Assembly: GCA_014885115.2 (NCBI GenBank)
Contig: WKLE02000932.1
Location: 1-29,784, forward strand
DNA: 29,784 bases
Direction of reading: 5' to 3'
Source of the DNA: Asterionellopsis glacialis
Taxonomy: Eukaryota > Bacillariophyta > Plagiogrammaphyceae > Rhaphoneidales > Asterionellopsidaceae
The notes under the pieces are model-generated. The model did not search any database. It had not been told where the DNA came from and saw only the letters and a program-made list of their open reading frames with translations. The stretch's first letter is position 1, and each line of letters begins with the position of its first letter. This document shows, one piece after another, positions 1 through 10,425 of the stretch. Position numbers and translations under genes: made by a program.

Positions 1-1408
1 TTACCAATGATAGAGCAATACTGCCACTTTTCTTCAAACGGATTGCCATCAAGGTCACAATCGAGTAGCTTAGACGATAATGCCGGTATGTCTTTTGTCT
101 TGGTGTTTTCAATATTGAAATTGAGATCAATCAGAATCTGGTCAATTAAGTGAGGTTGACTCAACTTGATTTGTCCATTTGACAGCCTCTCTACCTTCAC
201 CTCAGTGTAGTCGCAGACATCACCCATTTCCTTGATATCGAATTTGTTTTGTTTCAATAAATTGATGATGTTGGAGATGTCCTTCTTTTGCTTGTCAAAG
301 AGGATGCCGTTGTCTACGTAGCTGGTTAGGACGACTTTGTCTTTGATAAACACACATTTGTTTAGCTTGCTTTGTCTGAAACCAATGTCATTCAAACCGT
401 CGCGAAGATGTTCAAACCTGACTTGTCCGGCCTGTTTTTGACCGTATAAATTCTTCAAAAGTAACAGAACGTATTCGCCGGGAGCTGCTCCTTCCACTTC
501 AAAACCATGGGGCACTTCCATATATATTTTGAATTTTATTGGTGCTTGAGGAAATTCTAAAGCAAAGTCTATTTGAACGGAAATCCAATTGTTTATGATG
601 GACAAGATCATGCACAACCTGATTGCTGCCCAGTTAACCACTGGGCTGTAAGTCTCCCAATAATTGACACCATGTTCTTGCTTACCACCATGTATGTTTA
701 ATCTTGTCTTCCATTAATACACTTCCTTTGTTTGGATGCAATGTTTGTGTCACATGGCCCAAACTGCGGGAAGAACTTTGTGTCCATCTGGAACCATCTT
801 TCTCTTTATGACCCGCCAATGGTAATGGCTCTCATGATCACGGACTTCCTTCACCATTGCCCTATGAACTTGTCCCTGTCCTTTTGCTTTAATGCTTGAT
901 GAAGGTACAACGTGTCAGGATCTGACAATACCTTGAAGGCAATCGGATCCTTTAAGGACTTGATTAGTTCCAAGTCATCATCGTAAAGTTGATCGGCAAC
1001 TGACTCCAAACCGACATAACTACCTTGCTGGATGCTTTCAAGGAACCTTGGTGTTGGATGCCGGACTTGACTGGACCTTTGGACAGGAGTATCATTGGAC
1101 TCCAGTGGAGGTTGCTCCTGATCTTCAAACGTTAATGGAGGATCCAGTAATGCCAAATCATCTCCCTCAGGGGGCAGGTCTGGTGCCTCCTGAGGCTCTG
1201 GAATGACTCCCTCAGAAGGTTGTTCCGATGGGAGCCCTGAAGATTGTCCGGTGATGGGTTTTGCCAACACCATTGTTGATAGACAATTCTGCATTTTTCT
1301 TGAAACCTGAGAGTTTTTGCCAGTGTGATACTGTTTTGGGGTTATTGCCCCCAACAGTTTCAAAGACATCGTCATGGTACACGTGAAATTGGGGAGACAC
1401 CAATCCAC
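1..1408 (-). pseudogene. Copia reverse transcriptase with YVDN active site, incomplete at the window edge
   Basis: From about 1408 to 851 an acidic, proline-rich linker follows the integrase. It joins the previous frame near 1290 by a frameshift. From about 840 down to base 1 a single frame reads as Copia RT. Recognisable words are KTRLNIHGGKQ and YWETYSPVVNWAAIR, then motif A IDFALEFPQAP (Asp codon 567-569), KNLYGQKQAGQV, and motif C YVDN at 309-320. The second Asp of the expected YVDD is Asn (codon 309-311), so polymerase activity should be lost. Two in-frame stops (TGA, then TAA) lie between about 700 and 755. The frame is still open at base 1, so the C-terminus and RNase H are off the window. 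Confidence 0.8.
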
Positions 1409-1409
1409 T

Positions 1410-2125
1410 GTTTGGATCCATGATCAGTGATACAGATCGCGTGTGGTTGGGAGATGGTCCCAGATAAATACCCAATCATGCGCGACTGTCCCACTTAGGG
1501 ATGGATCTTCTGCTTTGCAACTTACTGTTTAATGCGTAGACTGGACACTCAAAAGTATGGTGATGTTTCAATTGAGTCGCCACCTTTACACCTGTAAACT
1601 TCTGCAGAGGGGATTCTGACTGAGATGTGGTAGGATTGAGATTTTGTACCGCGTTTGCGCAACGTAAAGCTTGGGGCCATAAATTAGCAGAAATCGACTC
1701 TGGCCACCTTGCTTTTGCATGTAAAAGTTGAGTCCTTGTTTGTTCTTGCAGGTCCCTTATCATCTTCTCTGCAATGCCATTTTAAAAATTTGCATATGCT
1801 GCGCAAAAGGAAATGGTTTGTCCTGCATCGCGTATTGCTTGCATGAACAAATTTTCAGCAAATCTGCCGTTATCCACGTGATAATGCTTGATTTTGATGT
1901 GGTGTGTTGCGCAAAATCTTTCGAAGTGCTTCTTTGCTTCTAAAGTTTCTTCCGCTGTGATGGACCACATGGGATAAACATAGCTTAGTTGCAAAAAATG
2001 AATGCATATTGTTCTTTGGTTAAGCATCCTTTTGTTTGTGCTATGAAACCTTGTGTTCTTGATTCCAACTGGTCAACCAAGACGCAGTCGCCTGGTCCTT
2101 TGATCAAATGCGTCGGTTGTACGTT
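1410..2125 (-). pseudogene. Copia integrase core, broken
   Basis: The integrase that would insert the element's cDNA is spread over at least two frames. The part at 1782-2027 carries HVDNGRFAENLF (about 1845-1885), matching the second catalytic Asp block. The part at 1476-1763 continues directly after a frame change with GIAEKMIRDLQEQTR, matching the block with the third catalytic Glu, then NLWPQALRCANAVQNLNP, a usual Copia integrase stretch. At 1476-1478 an in-frame TGA interrupts the words SRA and LGIYLG, where arginine is usual in the family. The first catalytic Asp region, near 2030-2120, is scrambled by a frameshift. Confidence 0.75.
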
Positions 2126-2890
2126 CTATTTGATCTTGGTACGCCAAGGTTTTCTGTGTAACTTACCGTACATGCATGACAAACACTTGGGAACTTGGCA
2201 ATCTACCAGACATTTTGTAAGAGTGCCATTTGCAGCCATCGCTCGAATGGTTTTGAACGACAAATGGCCCAAGTGATAGTGCCAGCGGAGTATCTCTGCT
2301 TGAGGATTGTTGTGGAGCATCAGAAATTTGGTTGTGCAACTTGTCTGAGTGGTCGCTGCTGTCACTGGTAGCTTCAGTTTCTCCCTCAGAATTTGGTAGG
2401 GAATCAGGCTGAGAGGTATAGAATTCTTGCTCAGACGTGTTGAACGCCTTGGAATCAAAATTTTATTTATTCTGGGAGCAGAATAAATAGTAGCAACATT
2501 GGTTTGGGAATCCAAAGTGATGGTGTGGCAAAAACGTTGCCGATCCCAATGAAGCTCCACCCGGTCAGAGTAGGTGATGGCGATGGTGCCATCAGGTGTA
2601 TCACCAAGTTTACAATGTGCCTGCGACCAGTGTTGGGGTGACAACAATCGTTCTGGTGCAGAAGGGGCAAATAATGTATTGAGTAACAGAATTTTGTGTA
2701 CTGCACCAGATTCATCTTCGATATACCAGCGGACTGTTCCCTTATTGGTGACTGGCATCGAGCCAGCCACACCTTTAAGACTACCCTTCACCTTAACAGG
2801 AGGATCAATGAAGTCCACAGAGTTATTGGTAATGGACCTGGTGGCACAGTTGTCCACCAGAATTTTGAAAGAATCTGTGTCAAAACCGGA
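2126..2890 (-). pseudogene. Copia protease and GAG-pre-integrase segment
   Basis: The frame opens with a retropepsin-like block around the words ILVDNCATRSITN (about 2820-2860). In Copia elements this position carries the catalytic aspartate that cleaves the polyprotein. About 150 residues later comes the GAG-pre-integrase zinc finger: WHYHLGHLSFKTI followed by CLSCMYGKLHRKPW, an HxxxH...CxxC pattern at about 2135-2290. This finger precedes the integrase core in the Copia polyprotein. The DNCA active-site wording differs from the textbook DSGA, but I recall similar forms in diatom elements and do not call it a mutation. The frame is lost near 2126 on entering the integrase core, and upstream it needs a frame change to join gag. 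Confidence 0.75.
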
Positions 2891-3289
2891 AGGTGACGAA
2901 GCACCTGTGTTGGACTTGAAAGCCTGACTGGTGGGATTTGCAGTGAACGTTTTGTATTGCAGCGATCACCAATGGATGCGTGACCATGTGAAGAAAGATA
3001 AAATGGGCAAATGTGTTTAGCACATCGCTGAAGTTCATGGTTGAAGTGAATGGATGATAAATTTGGTTGCATGTCGTTGTAGGAATGTTTGACTTGACCC
3101 AACAAACAAACAATTTGGAAAGGATTGTTATACGTCTGTTGAAATACCTCCACAATTGACAATCATCCAACTCACTGATAAGGCGAACTTGAACAGAGTA
3201 CATGCTGTAGGTCAAAATCATAAGATTGAGGACCATAAAGTACATGCAGAATCTCTCCCATCATTGCCACAGTAAGCCGAGAGTACTAA

Positions 3290-4476
3290 AGCATACACCT
3301 TGGCCTAGGAGTCATTCTTCGTTGTCCGAATCCATCTTGTACTCCACTTTGTTTGCAAAAGCGACAGCCTTGTTGTCAGCTTTGGCATCACCAGACCTAG
3401 GTTTGGCATCCAAATTCTTCTTGTCCTTTAGACGACAATCAGCAGGAGTATGTTGCACCCAACAAGAATGGTGATGGCACCAATGCCAAATGACATCATC
3501 AACCTTCTTGGTCTTAGGTTGCTGGCCAACCGGTGCCTTGGTTGTCCAGACTGCGTCCTGTTTCTTCTTTCCATCAGCCTTCTTGTTGTCTTTTTTGTTT
3601 GCACCTTTCTTGTTATCTTTCTTGGTTGTTCAAGGCCACAATTGGCACTTCTTCCTTGGACTTCTCATTCCACTGGTCACGTTCAACCAAAGCTTTGTAT
3701 TTGTTTTCTGCCTTGCTCATCAAAGTTTTGTAGCTGATATCTTCACCATCATCATATGCATTCTGATGCTGCACAATGTAACTTTTAAAAGCGCAATCGG
3801 AAACCACAAAGTAGGCCTTGAAGAGGTTAATTAGTAGATCTTGGGTTTGCTCTCCTCTTGCCGCCAACGCATAGACTTGTGCCCTGACATATTCATTGAA
3901 TGTTGAAATATTGCAATTTATTTTCAAAATATAGGTGTCAAGAGAAGAGAGATTCATGCCAATTACCGTGAAAGTTGTGCAAATATTGACATGTGCTTTT
4001 GAAATGATCACTTTAAATAAAAAAGGTCCATTGGAGTTTCCCGCCACATAGTACTGTTCCTGCATGTTTTGGATAATAGCGAGAGCTTCGGGAGCTAGGG
4101 ATTCCTTAAGTAGTGTGAATAACATATCATTAGCATTGATCCAGGTAGTAAGTGCATGGTTACGCACATCCTGTACTGAGATTTCCCCATAATGATCCAA
4201 GAGATTGAAATTTTTGGTGATTCCAGCTCTCATCACAGGGATGGTGAGAATGTCCTTCCAACCATACAAATTAGAGCAATCACGGATTTGTCCTATGAAG
4301 ATGTGCATGCTCTTAGCTTGAAGATCAAATAGGGGCGCTAACAACTTGGTAGTGTTATCGAACATCTCGATATGATTCTTATCAGCAAGGTCAAGAGGGC
4401 CAGCGACCGCTACTCCTGGTGCCAGCGCAAAAGGTGCTGCGGCTTGTGCAGGTGGGTTAGGAGGGTTATCAGCCAT
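3290..4476 (-). pseudogene. Copia gag (nucleocapsid/capsid) remnant
   Basis: The frame starts at an ATG whose protein begins MADNPPNPPAQAAA and stays open to about 3613 (roughly 285 residues). The Ala/Pro-rich start is followed by a mostly helical region without membrane segments, as expected of a capsid. The basic end of gag, with Lys/Gln-rich stretches, continues in another frame from about 3610 to 3420. There a zinc-knuckle-like motif is visible (WCHHHSCWVQHTPADC, near 3435-3490), typical of nucleocapsid RNA binding. The frame change near 3613 breaks the gene. The ATG at 4476 was preferred over upstream non-ATG starts because the N-terminus then resembles related gags. Confidence 0.75.
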
Positions 4477-5090
4477 CCTTCTTGATTGCAATCTAGTTAC
4501 AACAATTGTTGCTAGACTAGGAATAAAATTACACTAAAATACTTAGCGCAGAGGAAGCATGTGATAATTCAAACAGTGTCAACAATCTGCCTGAATGAGG
4601 TCTTATGATCTGTGCGATTGGTTATATAGGATGTATACAACATGCAATGACCACGTTTGTAAGGATGTTACAAAAGTCGTTGTCAGAAAAGAGTAAGCTA
4701 ATTTAAAGTTTGTTTTAATCCTTAAATACAATAGTTTGTAACTTTTGTAACCTTTGTCGAGTTGACCTTGTCTTGTCACAAACCGTTTTAACCATAAATT
4801 ACTGTATCATGATCTGAACACAATTGTTATACTAAATCATCAATCTTGATATGTGTTGGGCTTAATTTTGATTTGATCTTACCATGATTGATTCCTAGAT
4901 GAGTTCTAAATTATCATGAATCAAAAATGTCAAATCCGCTTAGATATATGTGGATATTCTCACATGTCAGGGTTGTGAACTTCCTTAGAATCAATCAGTG
5001 ATCCTTGTTGAGTCTTAATTTTTCCTCAAAGACACGTCCAGAGTCCAATAGAGATCTCTGATAGCGCAACCTCTGCCTATTGCAATTACA
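4477..5090 (-). other. Copia leader and probable 5' LTR, boundaries not resolved
   Basis: This AT-rich, non-coding stretch lies immediately upstream of the gag start, where the leader, primer-binding site and 5' LTR belong. The minus strand has a TATA-like word (CTATATAACC, about 4621-4630). A perfect 12-bp palindrome, CAACAATTGTTG, lies close to the gag start, near 4500-4512. I found no convincing initiator-Met tRNA primer-binding site. Without the 3' LTR the ends cannot be fixed. Confidence 0.4.
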
Positions 5091-5367
5091 TTCTCTTGCC
5101 CTGATCTTGGTTGTTGGTGTACTTGAGACTTAACTTGGTCACACAAACTTCCTTGTATTGGGCTGTGTACACATTCTTTGCCTTCAAAGAGTGCCTCATC
5201 TTTTCATTTTTGAACATCTTTACCAGTCTTACATGGACTAGTGATGTGTCAAGGTAACTGAGTGGGAAGTTACTGAGAGTTGAGGTGTCTTTCTTGGAAA
5301 TAGTTGAGTGGAGACTAATCATTGATAGGTTTGAGTTGTTGTTTGTTTAAATCTGTGTGGTACAATC
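5091..5367. other. Uncharacterised spacer between the Copia element and the DNA transposon gene
   Basis: A minus-strand frame of about 78 codons (5086-5322) is basic and Lys/Thr-rich, but I recognise no domain in it. The stretch may hold the outer end of the DNA transposon or flanking DNA. I could not identify a terminal inverted repeat. Confidence 0.3.
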
Positions 5368-6900
5368 ATGCAAAATACCAGGTGAAAGGCAGCCTCTTCA
5401 AGGAAAAAAAGGATAAAAGATGACAAAAAGTCTTCTATAAAAAAGGGAAAAAAAATAGCACCTACCACCAAACAATCTTCCTCTATGAAAGCACAAGTAC
5501 CTGTTAGTTCCATCCTAAACAAAACAGAACTATCAAGAAAGAATGAAAGCCAAGGTTACAGCAATATTCATACATCTCCAGTTGATATGTCTACACTAAA
5601 GTCACCTTCTCCTTATGTAATGTCCAACAAAGCAGCATCTGATGATGAAGAGATACAAGTTATTATAGTAGTTTCCTCCAAGCAAGATGTTTCAAAAAAT
5701 CCCTCTAAAAAGCTAGTTAAAGATCTAAAGAAAAATGTAGGTTCCAATGAAAATCCAAGCCGCATCAGTAGCAGTCAAACACCATCTGTAAGGACAGATC
5801 TACCAACACTCTCAGTAGAAGGTGATCCACAAGATCAAGATCCACTAAACAAAAAAGCAGAACAATATAAAGCCACTGCTACACCTGAAGAAGACCCTTT
5901 CAAGCCATCCCAAAAGCAAGATAAAAGATCCTTTCAATTTAGATGATGAAACATCAAAGACTACAAAACCAGGGAAGTCAGGGGTAAATACAACTCAAGA
6001 AGTAGCCACTTCTAACATGCTATCTCTTGATGTACTACCAGAAAAGACAGAAGTGGTTATGAAGTCAGATGTGATCATGAAGGACACTATACTGTATGAC
6101 AACAAAAGCATATTTTTAAATTACATGGCCTCATCTGTTAGACAATTAAAAGAGTTCTTTAGGACCAAACAAGTAAAAAAAAATGCCCAAGAAGAGTGCT
6201 TCACCACATTGTTGTCACCAAGGACTAGGGAGTTTTATGCCAACCATTCTACAAAAAATCAGCAGTAAGTACAATTTACATGGTGGTCTACCTATACCTA
6301 ATGCAACATTGCCCCTGTATGCTCAAGCTGATGTCAACAGCCAGTATACAGTGCAGTTTTATGTTAGAAATGGTTTTAGGAATCAATATGTGGATGACTA
6401 CACAGAAGAAAAGTTAAAAAAAGGCAAATGAAGACAGTGATGTTCTAAATGAAGACATTTTGGATTATTTGCATGATGATTTGACAAATAGAGTATGAAG
6501 ACATTATGAATGCAAGAACTCCACATCCACAAGAAGAAGTAGTGAATGTAGTAGCTGAACCTTTAGTTCGTCCAGTTGCAATGCTTCCAGATAATGTTGT
6601 TAGTTCTGCTGTAATTACACAAGAAGTTGAAGATGATGAACCTTCCAAAAATGAATCAGAAGATGAAGATGATGGAGACTTTGAAGAATCTCAATATGAA
6701 TCATAAGAACAAGAAGGTTCAGAAGACTTTCATGAAGAGGAGGGTGAAGAACAGCAGTCTGATGAAGATAGAAAAGTATCTACAAGAAGTCAAGCGTTTT
6801 CTGATGCCACTGATGATGAAGAAGACTCAGAATATGATGATGAAGAATCAACAAAGGAAGAAACGAAAGGTTTAAGAAAATCACAGAGAAACTTGCTTCA
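5368..6900 (+). pseudogene. N-terminal part of the zinc finger-Ulp1 gene: basic start and acidic low-complexity region
   Basis: The likely start is the ATG at 5368-5370 (MQNTR, then TGA). After that stop the same frame runs on through a Lys/Ser-rich stretch into a Ser/Thr/Pro/Lys-rich frame ending at 5946. A frameshift near 5930 leads to DPFNLDDETSKTTKPGKS and on to 6268. Another, near 6255, leads to a frame ending at 6431. A third enters an acidic frame (EDDEPSKNESEDEDDGDF) from 6506, with an in-frame TAA at 6704-6706, after which the acidic run continues to about 6870. The composition suggests a disordered, nuclear, chromatin-associated N-terminus. I recognise no enzymatic domain here. At least four lesions mean that no full product is possible. 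Confidence 0.55.
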
Positions 6901-7826
6901 AGAAGATCACCAAGAAAATCCTATGCTGGTGGTATGGATGATGGTGCGTGTGATGAAGCTTTTAAACCAACACATGAGCCTTGTGATATGACAGGAGATA
7001 AAAGACAAACCAGAATTTCCCCAAGAAAGACAACTACTGATGTTGTGGCTGTTGTATCAGCAGAACCAGTTATATCCTCACAAACTAAAGCAATAGTCAA
7101 ATCTTTTGTTACCAAGAGCTTCAGATATGGTGGATGTAACATAACTGATACTAAGGTTAGCAATGAGCTTATCTGCATGTATTGCAATGAATATTTACAT
7201 GGATCATGTTGTCCCAGGTTAACAAAGCATGATACGACAACTGCAAGATGGTCCAGAGGTTTTATTGGCCAGCATGAACAATCTTATCCATTTATTGCAT
7301 TGTGCCAACTGTGTGCCAGTAAAAGAATGACAATGATACCAGACAAATGTGTTACAATAGTATGTAATGCTGCATATTTAAATGCATTTCCTATTGTCTA
7401 CTGTCACTACCAAGAGCATTTACATAATCGGTTCTCAACAAATGCTATAAATGTCAGAAGCCTATGCATGCTCAGTGTGTCATTTAGGTTTATGATGAGA
7501 GAAAATTAACTTCAACATGGAAAGTCCCTATCTGTTTGGTATGTGATTATTCAACAAACTCTAATTTACAAGATGACAGCTTTTATGAAAAAGCCACAAG
7601 AAATGTCAAGAGTTTATATTCTACCAGACTTGAAAGATCAGGTTTCAATAAGGCAAATCTTGCAAAAATTGAATTGAGCTCCTCCTTAGGACATATGCAT
7701 GATTTTGACAAGTTCAAGAATCATTCAGTGGAAGGAATTACTGCATTCAGAGACAAAGCCAATTGTCTTCCAAGAATTGGTCCAAAAGAACTTCACCGTT
7801 TCATCGATCCTCCCAAGGAAGTCTAG
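6901..7826 (+). pseudogene. PHD/RING-like zinc finger region of the Ulp1 gene
   Basis: In the frame at 6934-7509 a Ser/Arg/Lys-rich entry (QTRISPRKTTTDV) leads to a Cys/His cluster: ICMYCNEYLHGSCC, about 35 residues later ALCQLC. This is a CxxC...HxxC...CxxC pattern like a PHD or RING finger (about 7165-7320). A second cluster, CYKCQKPMHAQC followed by PICLVC, reads in another frame near 7440-7550 across a frameshift and a TAG. The frame at 7536-7826 carries on with TSNLQDDSFYEKATRN-type sequence and ends at a TAG (7824-7826), beyond which the same frame enters the peptidase domain. Paired fingers suggest binding to chromatin or protein, but exact finger types cannot be assigned by eye. Confidence 0.55.
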
Positions 7827-8902
7827 GAAGAAAATTATAAGCACACCAAGATATTCATATCTAGTTCTGCACATCTGTATGAACCTATACTGTATACTTC
7901 TGATTGACCTTATCTAAGAAGAGACACATGGCTCAATGACTCAATAATTACAGCTTATGCAACAGTGTACAATGCTGTAACAGAAGACAACTTGAATTGC
8001 CTTTTTTTGGGAACAGAACCATATCATGGATGGGTTAAAAATTTATTTAGGAAAAAACAAAGTAATAGATCTGATGAAGAAGAGCTCAAGGAAGCTAAAA
8101 GATCTGAGAAAAGGCTCAAAGGTAATATTCATAGAAGACTTTTAAGCAATCATGTAATGAGCATTCATGAAATATTGGAGAAGGGATACAAAGGTGCCTA
8201 TTGGGTGATTAATGGAGGAGGAGTCCATTGGTATGGTGTCTATTGTTTTCCAGGTGAAAGAGAAAAAGGTATAATGAAAGAAATGAAATATTACATTGTT
8301 GATTCTCTGGGTATTCAAGAAAGAGATGATGAGTCTATGGCAAAAATTCTTTAAGGAAAAATTCCAGGTTGCTCAAGTGACAAAGATAAGAACACCTGTC
8401 CTTCCAAAACAACAGAAAGACAGCTCAAGTTGTGGTGTGCAGCAATGCCAGATCTTGCTCTTGGAGTGCCAAATTGGTTGTCAAAGGATTATGATAATAA
8501 TTATATGGAAGACTACAGGCTGACAATAGGAAGAAGGAAATTAAATTTTGATGGTGCACAATGCCTTGATATCACACAAACTTATAAGATTTCAAGGGAC
8601 TACTACATTTGTAAAGAAATACACAAGAAGACCAAACCTAATTTATCCAGAACAACCAGTGATACAAGCAAGAAACTGGATAGAAAGGAAAGAGAAGAAT
8701 TAAGAGACTAGCTCCAGGTAGACTGGTATAGAAAATACAAAAGACAACAAGATGCAGAGATAACACAGATAGAAAGGATCAGAAGGGAAGAGAAATTGAA
8801 ACAAGAAAGACTACAAGAACAAACACAAGCACAAACAGACCAAGAAGAAAAATACAAGATAAACAAACAATTGCCAAAATAGTGAGACGCAAAAAGTTCT
8901 TG
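7827..8902 (+). pseudogene. Ulp1/SENP-like (C48) cysteine peptidase domain and coiled coil
   Basis: The domain opens with RRDTWLNDSIITAYATVY (TGG at 7929), the classic Ulp1 WLND entry. Next come the catalytic His in GVHWYGVYCF (codon 8226-8228), the Asp in YYIVDSLG (8301-8303), an oxyanion Gln in PKQQKDS (about 8410-8415), and the nucleophile in SSSCGVQ (Cys 8431-8433). All four residues survive, but frameshifts near 8353 and 8445 separate them, and an in-frame TGA sits near 7908. Family members remove SUMO-like modifiers. In transposons the role is unclear. After 8711 (a TAG within the same frame) a Glu/Lys/Gln-rich coiled coil continues to about 8880, where Gy1 interrupts the gene. The coiled coil appears to resume at 21455. 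Confidence 0.8.
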
Positions 8903-8920
8903 AAAACTATGCTGACAACA
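8903..8920. repeat. Left target-site duplication of LINE2 (18 bp)
   Basis: AAAACTATGCTGACAACA here is identical to 11244-11261. Its last 11 bases (TGCTGACAACA) are the outer tip of the Gy1 LTR. LINE2 therefore landed across the junction between host DNA and Gy1 and copied that junction. Confidence 0.85.
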
Positions 8921-9043
8921 TAACTTTTCAATTTATTTGTTAATTGCTGCAGCTACTGATAACTATGGAAACCAAGTCTACTCGCGACGACAGCCTGGAC
9001 CATCAGGTGTGGGGTTTTACTTAAAGTAAAACGTTAGTGTCAC
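8921..9043 (-). other. LINE2 3' untranslated end
   Basis: The sense strand carries a block of about 60 nt (8945-9007) shared with LINE1 (14663-14725) and LINE3 (28339-28400), including GCTGCAGC and CGCGAGTAGA. It is followed by an A/T-rich tail that ends exactly at the duplication. Confidence 0.8.
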
Positions 9044-9929
9044 TCAGTCTGGCTGAAATTGGAAGTAATGATTTATCATCCTCACACCTTTGATTGCCCA
9101 CGATTTTGCATGTTTGACACTGTTCAAGATTGTTCGGCGCCATGTTGAAATCCAATTTTGAAATTGAGTGGTTGCTGCTTCATTTTTACGTTGATCAATG
9201 GTGTCGTAAAATATATCTTTGTCTCTTGCTAATACTTCATCTTTAAGTTTGTACAGAGCTTCCATTTCATTTAATGTTCATTCTCTTGTTATTGCTTGAC
9301 TGGCTGTATGGTTGATGCCATGTTTAATAGAATTACAAGTATATCAGTAATTAGGATACCAAGAAAATATGGTGCGACGCATAGCTATCGTCCATGCATT
9401 CCCTGTTAGCCATTGGTGTGGATTTTTATTATAATGCTGATCCTGCAAGTGCAACCATTGGAGAGCAAACCGTCCATACATAATTTGTATCCATCCTAAT
9501 TCTGATTGAGTATCGTATAAGTCTGACAAGAGGTGTGTAGGGGGATTGCTCAAGGCTCCGAATAAGTGGTCAATACCATGCAAGAGGGTATCATGGATCA
9601 TTGGGTTGGATTTTAATTTGTTGCATTGTGCGCGAAGATCCTGTAAAAGTAGTTTCCTTTTTTGATGCAACACCAGATGTTTGCACTAGAAGTGATGCAG
9701 CGTGGTTTCTTCCTTTCGTTTACATGTGGGACATATGGGATCTATTGTTGTGTTTTATCTTGCTACCACTGGATTGAGAGGTAAGTGTGAATGAACTAAT
9801 TTGATGAGGACTGGATGCTTTAAGGATAGTGCCGATAACGCTGGGGAATGTGCATTTATATTTATTGTACTGTAATGAAAGGGTGATATGTGGTGTCTTG
9901 TTTGTATATAATCAACTAAGGCTGGGGCC
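9044..9929 (-). pseudogene. LINE2 ORF2 C-terminus (zinc finger and terminal domain)
   Basis: Two frames remain. The one at 9344-9673 reads IHDTLLHGIDHLFGAL...LYDTQSELGWIQIMYGRFA, parallel to LINE1's IRDTLLYGLESFFG...LYDIQSDIGWIKILQGRFA. The one at 9044-9265 ends SVKHAKSWAIKGVRMINHYF, parallel to the LINE1 terminus. Upstream, about 9690-9800, a decayed frame keeps the post-RNase H zinc finger (CPTC...HHF words) and the I-L-I-K-L-hydrophobic stretch that precedes it. Frameshifts near 9300 and 9680 break the gene. The function of this C-terminal domain is unknown. The family places it after RNase H, where it may bind the RNA template. Confidence 0.75.
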
Positions 9930-10204
9930 TTTGCACCCGGTAAGAGCCTACATCTGACAACCTATGGACGTAAACCCATAGTAATTTTTGGAAAAAGACT
10001 CTCCACCACCAGCTAACAAAGCAACCTCCCGACAACGATGACGATGACGCTGCCATGAGCAGTATGCCATCAACATCCTCCCTTTCATCATCTATTCCAC
10101 CAACAATTTTAGGCAACCATCAAGAATCCAACGATTTCATCAAAGTTCAAAGCAAAAAGAAAAAATCAATCTAAAAAAACGCAAATCTAGGCCACGAACA
10201 CACC
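9930..10204 (+). repeat. Left arm of the LINE2 inverted repeat (LINE 5' end, sense on plus)
   Basis: About 275 bp here match, in reverse complement, 10926-11220. The arm includes the LINE 5' UTR (from TTTGCACCCGGTAAGAGCC) and the start of ORF1 (MPSTSSLSSSIPP words). Differences between the arms include CpG to TpG/CpA changes, for example TACGG against TATGG. Confidence 0.85.
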
Positions 10205-10425
10205 ACTTGTTACAAATACAGTCTCATAGTCTATCTCACTATTTCTCCTTCCAACAACGGCAGTGTAAATGCAGCAACTCTTCAAAAACAATTTGTAGAA
10301 CAGATCTGACTATCAAGAATCTCAAACCCCATTTAGAGGAAGTTTTCCCGATTGACTCCATCCAGCGGTTTATGGCACAAATCAACACAAACTCATACCA
10401 GTTCCTCAACAACCAAGACGCCTAA
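10205..10425 (+). other. LINE2 inverted block, residual ORF1-like coding sequence
   Basis: Beyond the repeat arm the plus strand still looks coding, in at least two frames (NAATLQKQFVEQ, then NLKPHLEEVFPIDSIQRFM, to a TAA near 10425). It does not match the minus ORF1 copy next to it. It is probably a more downstream part of ORF1 joined after a deletion. I recognise no domain. Confidence 0.45.

Larger units (their letters stand above)
1..5090 (-). mobile_element. Copia-like (Ty1) LTR retrotransposon, 5' part, decayed
   Basis: On the minus strand, from high to low coordinates, the order is leader/LTR-like DNA, gag, protease with GAG-pre-integrase, integrase, then reverse transcriptase running off the left edge. 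Integrase before RT is the Ty1/Copia order. The gag and pol wording resembles the diatom Copia (CoDi) groups as I recall them. The RNase H domain and the 3' LTR must lie outside the window. Several frameshifts and stops show that it is dead. The outer boundary near 5090 is a guess, because only one LTR could be present and no pair can be compared. Confidence 0.85.

Noticed and set aside
5368..8902. Spliceosomal introns explaining the frame changes in the Ulp1 gene
   Set aside because: The frame changes are 1-2 bp shifts without intervening non-coding sequence or GT...AG boundaries; several lie in A-runs.
9916..10116. Plus and minus frames starting MPKIVGG / MPKIDGG with DDERED as a duplicated small gene
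   Set aside because: They are antisense shadows of the duplicated ORF1 start; the sense strand encodes Ser-rich and Asp-rich runs typical of ORF1.
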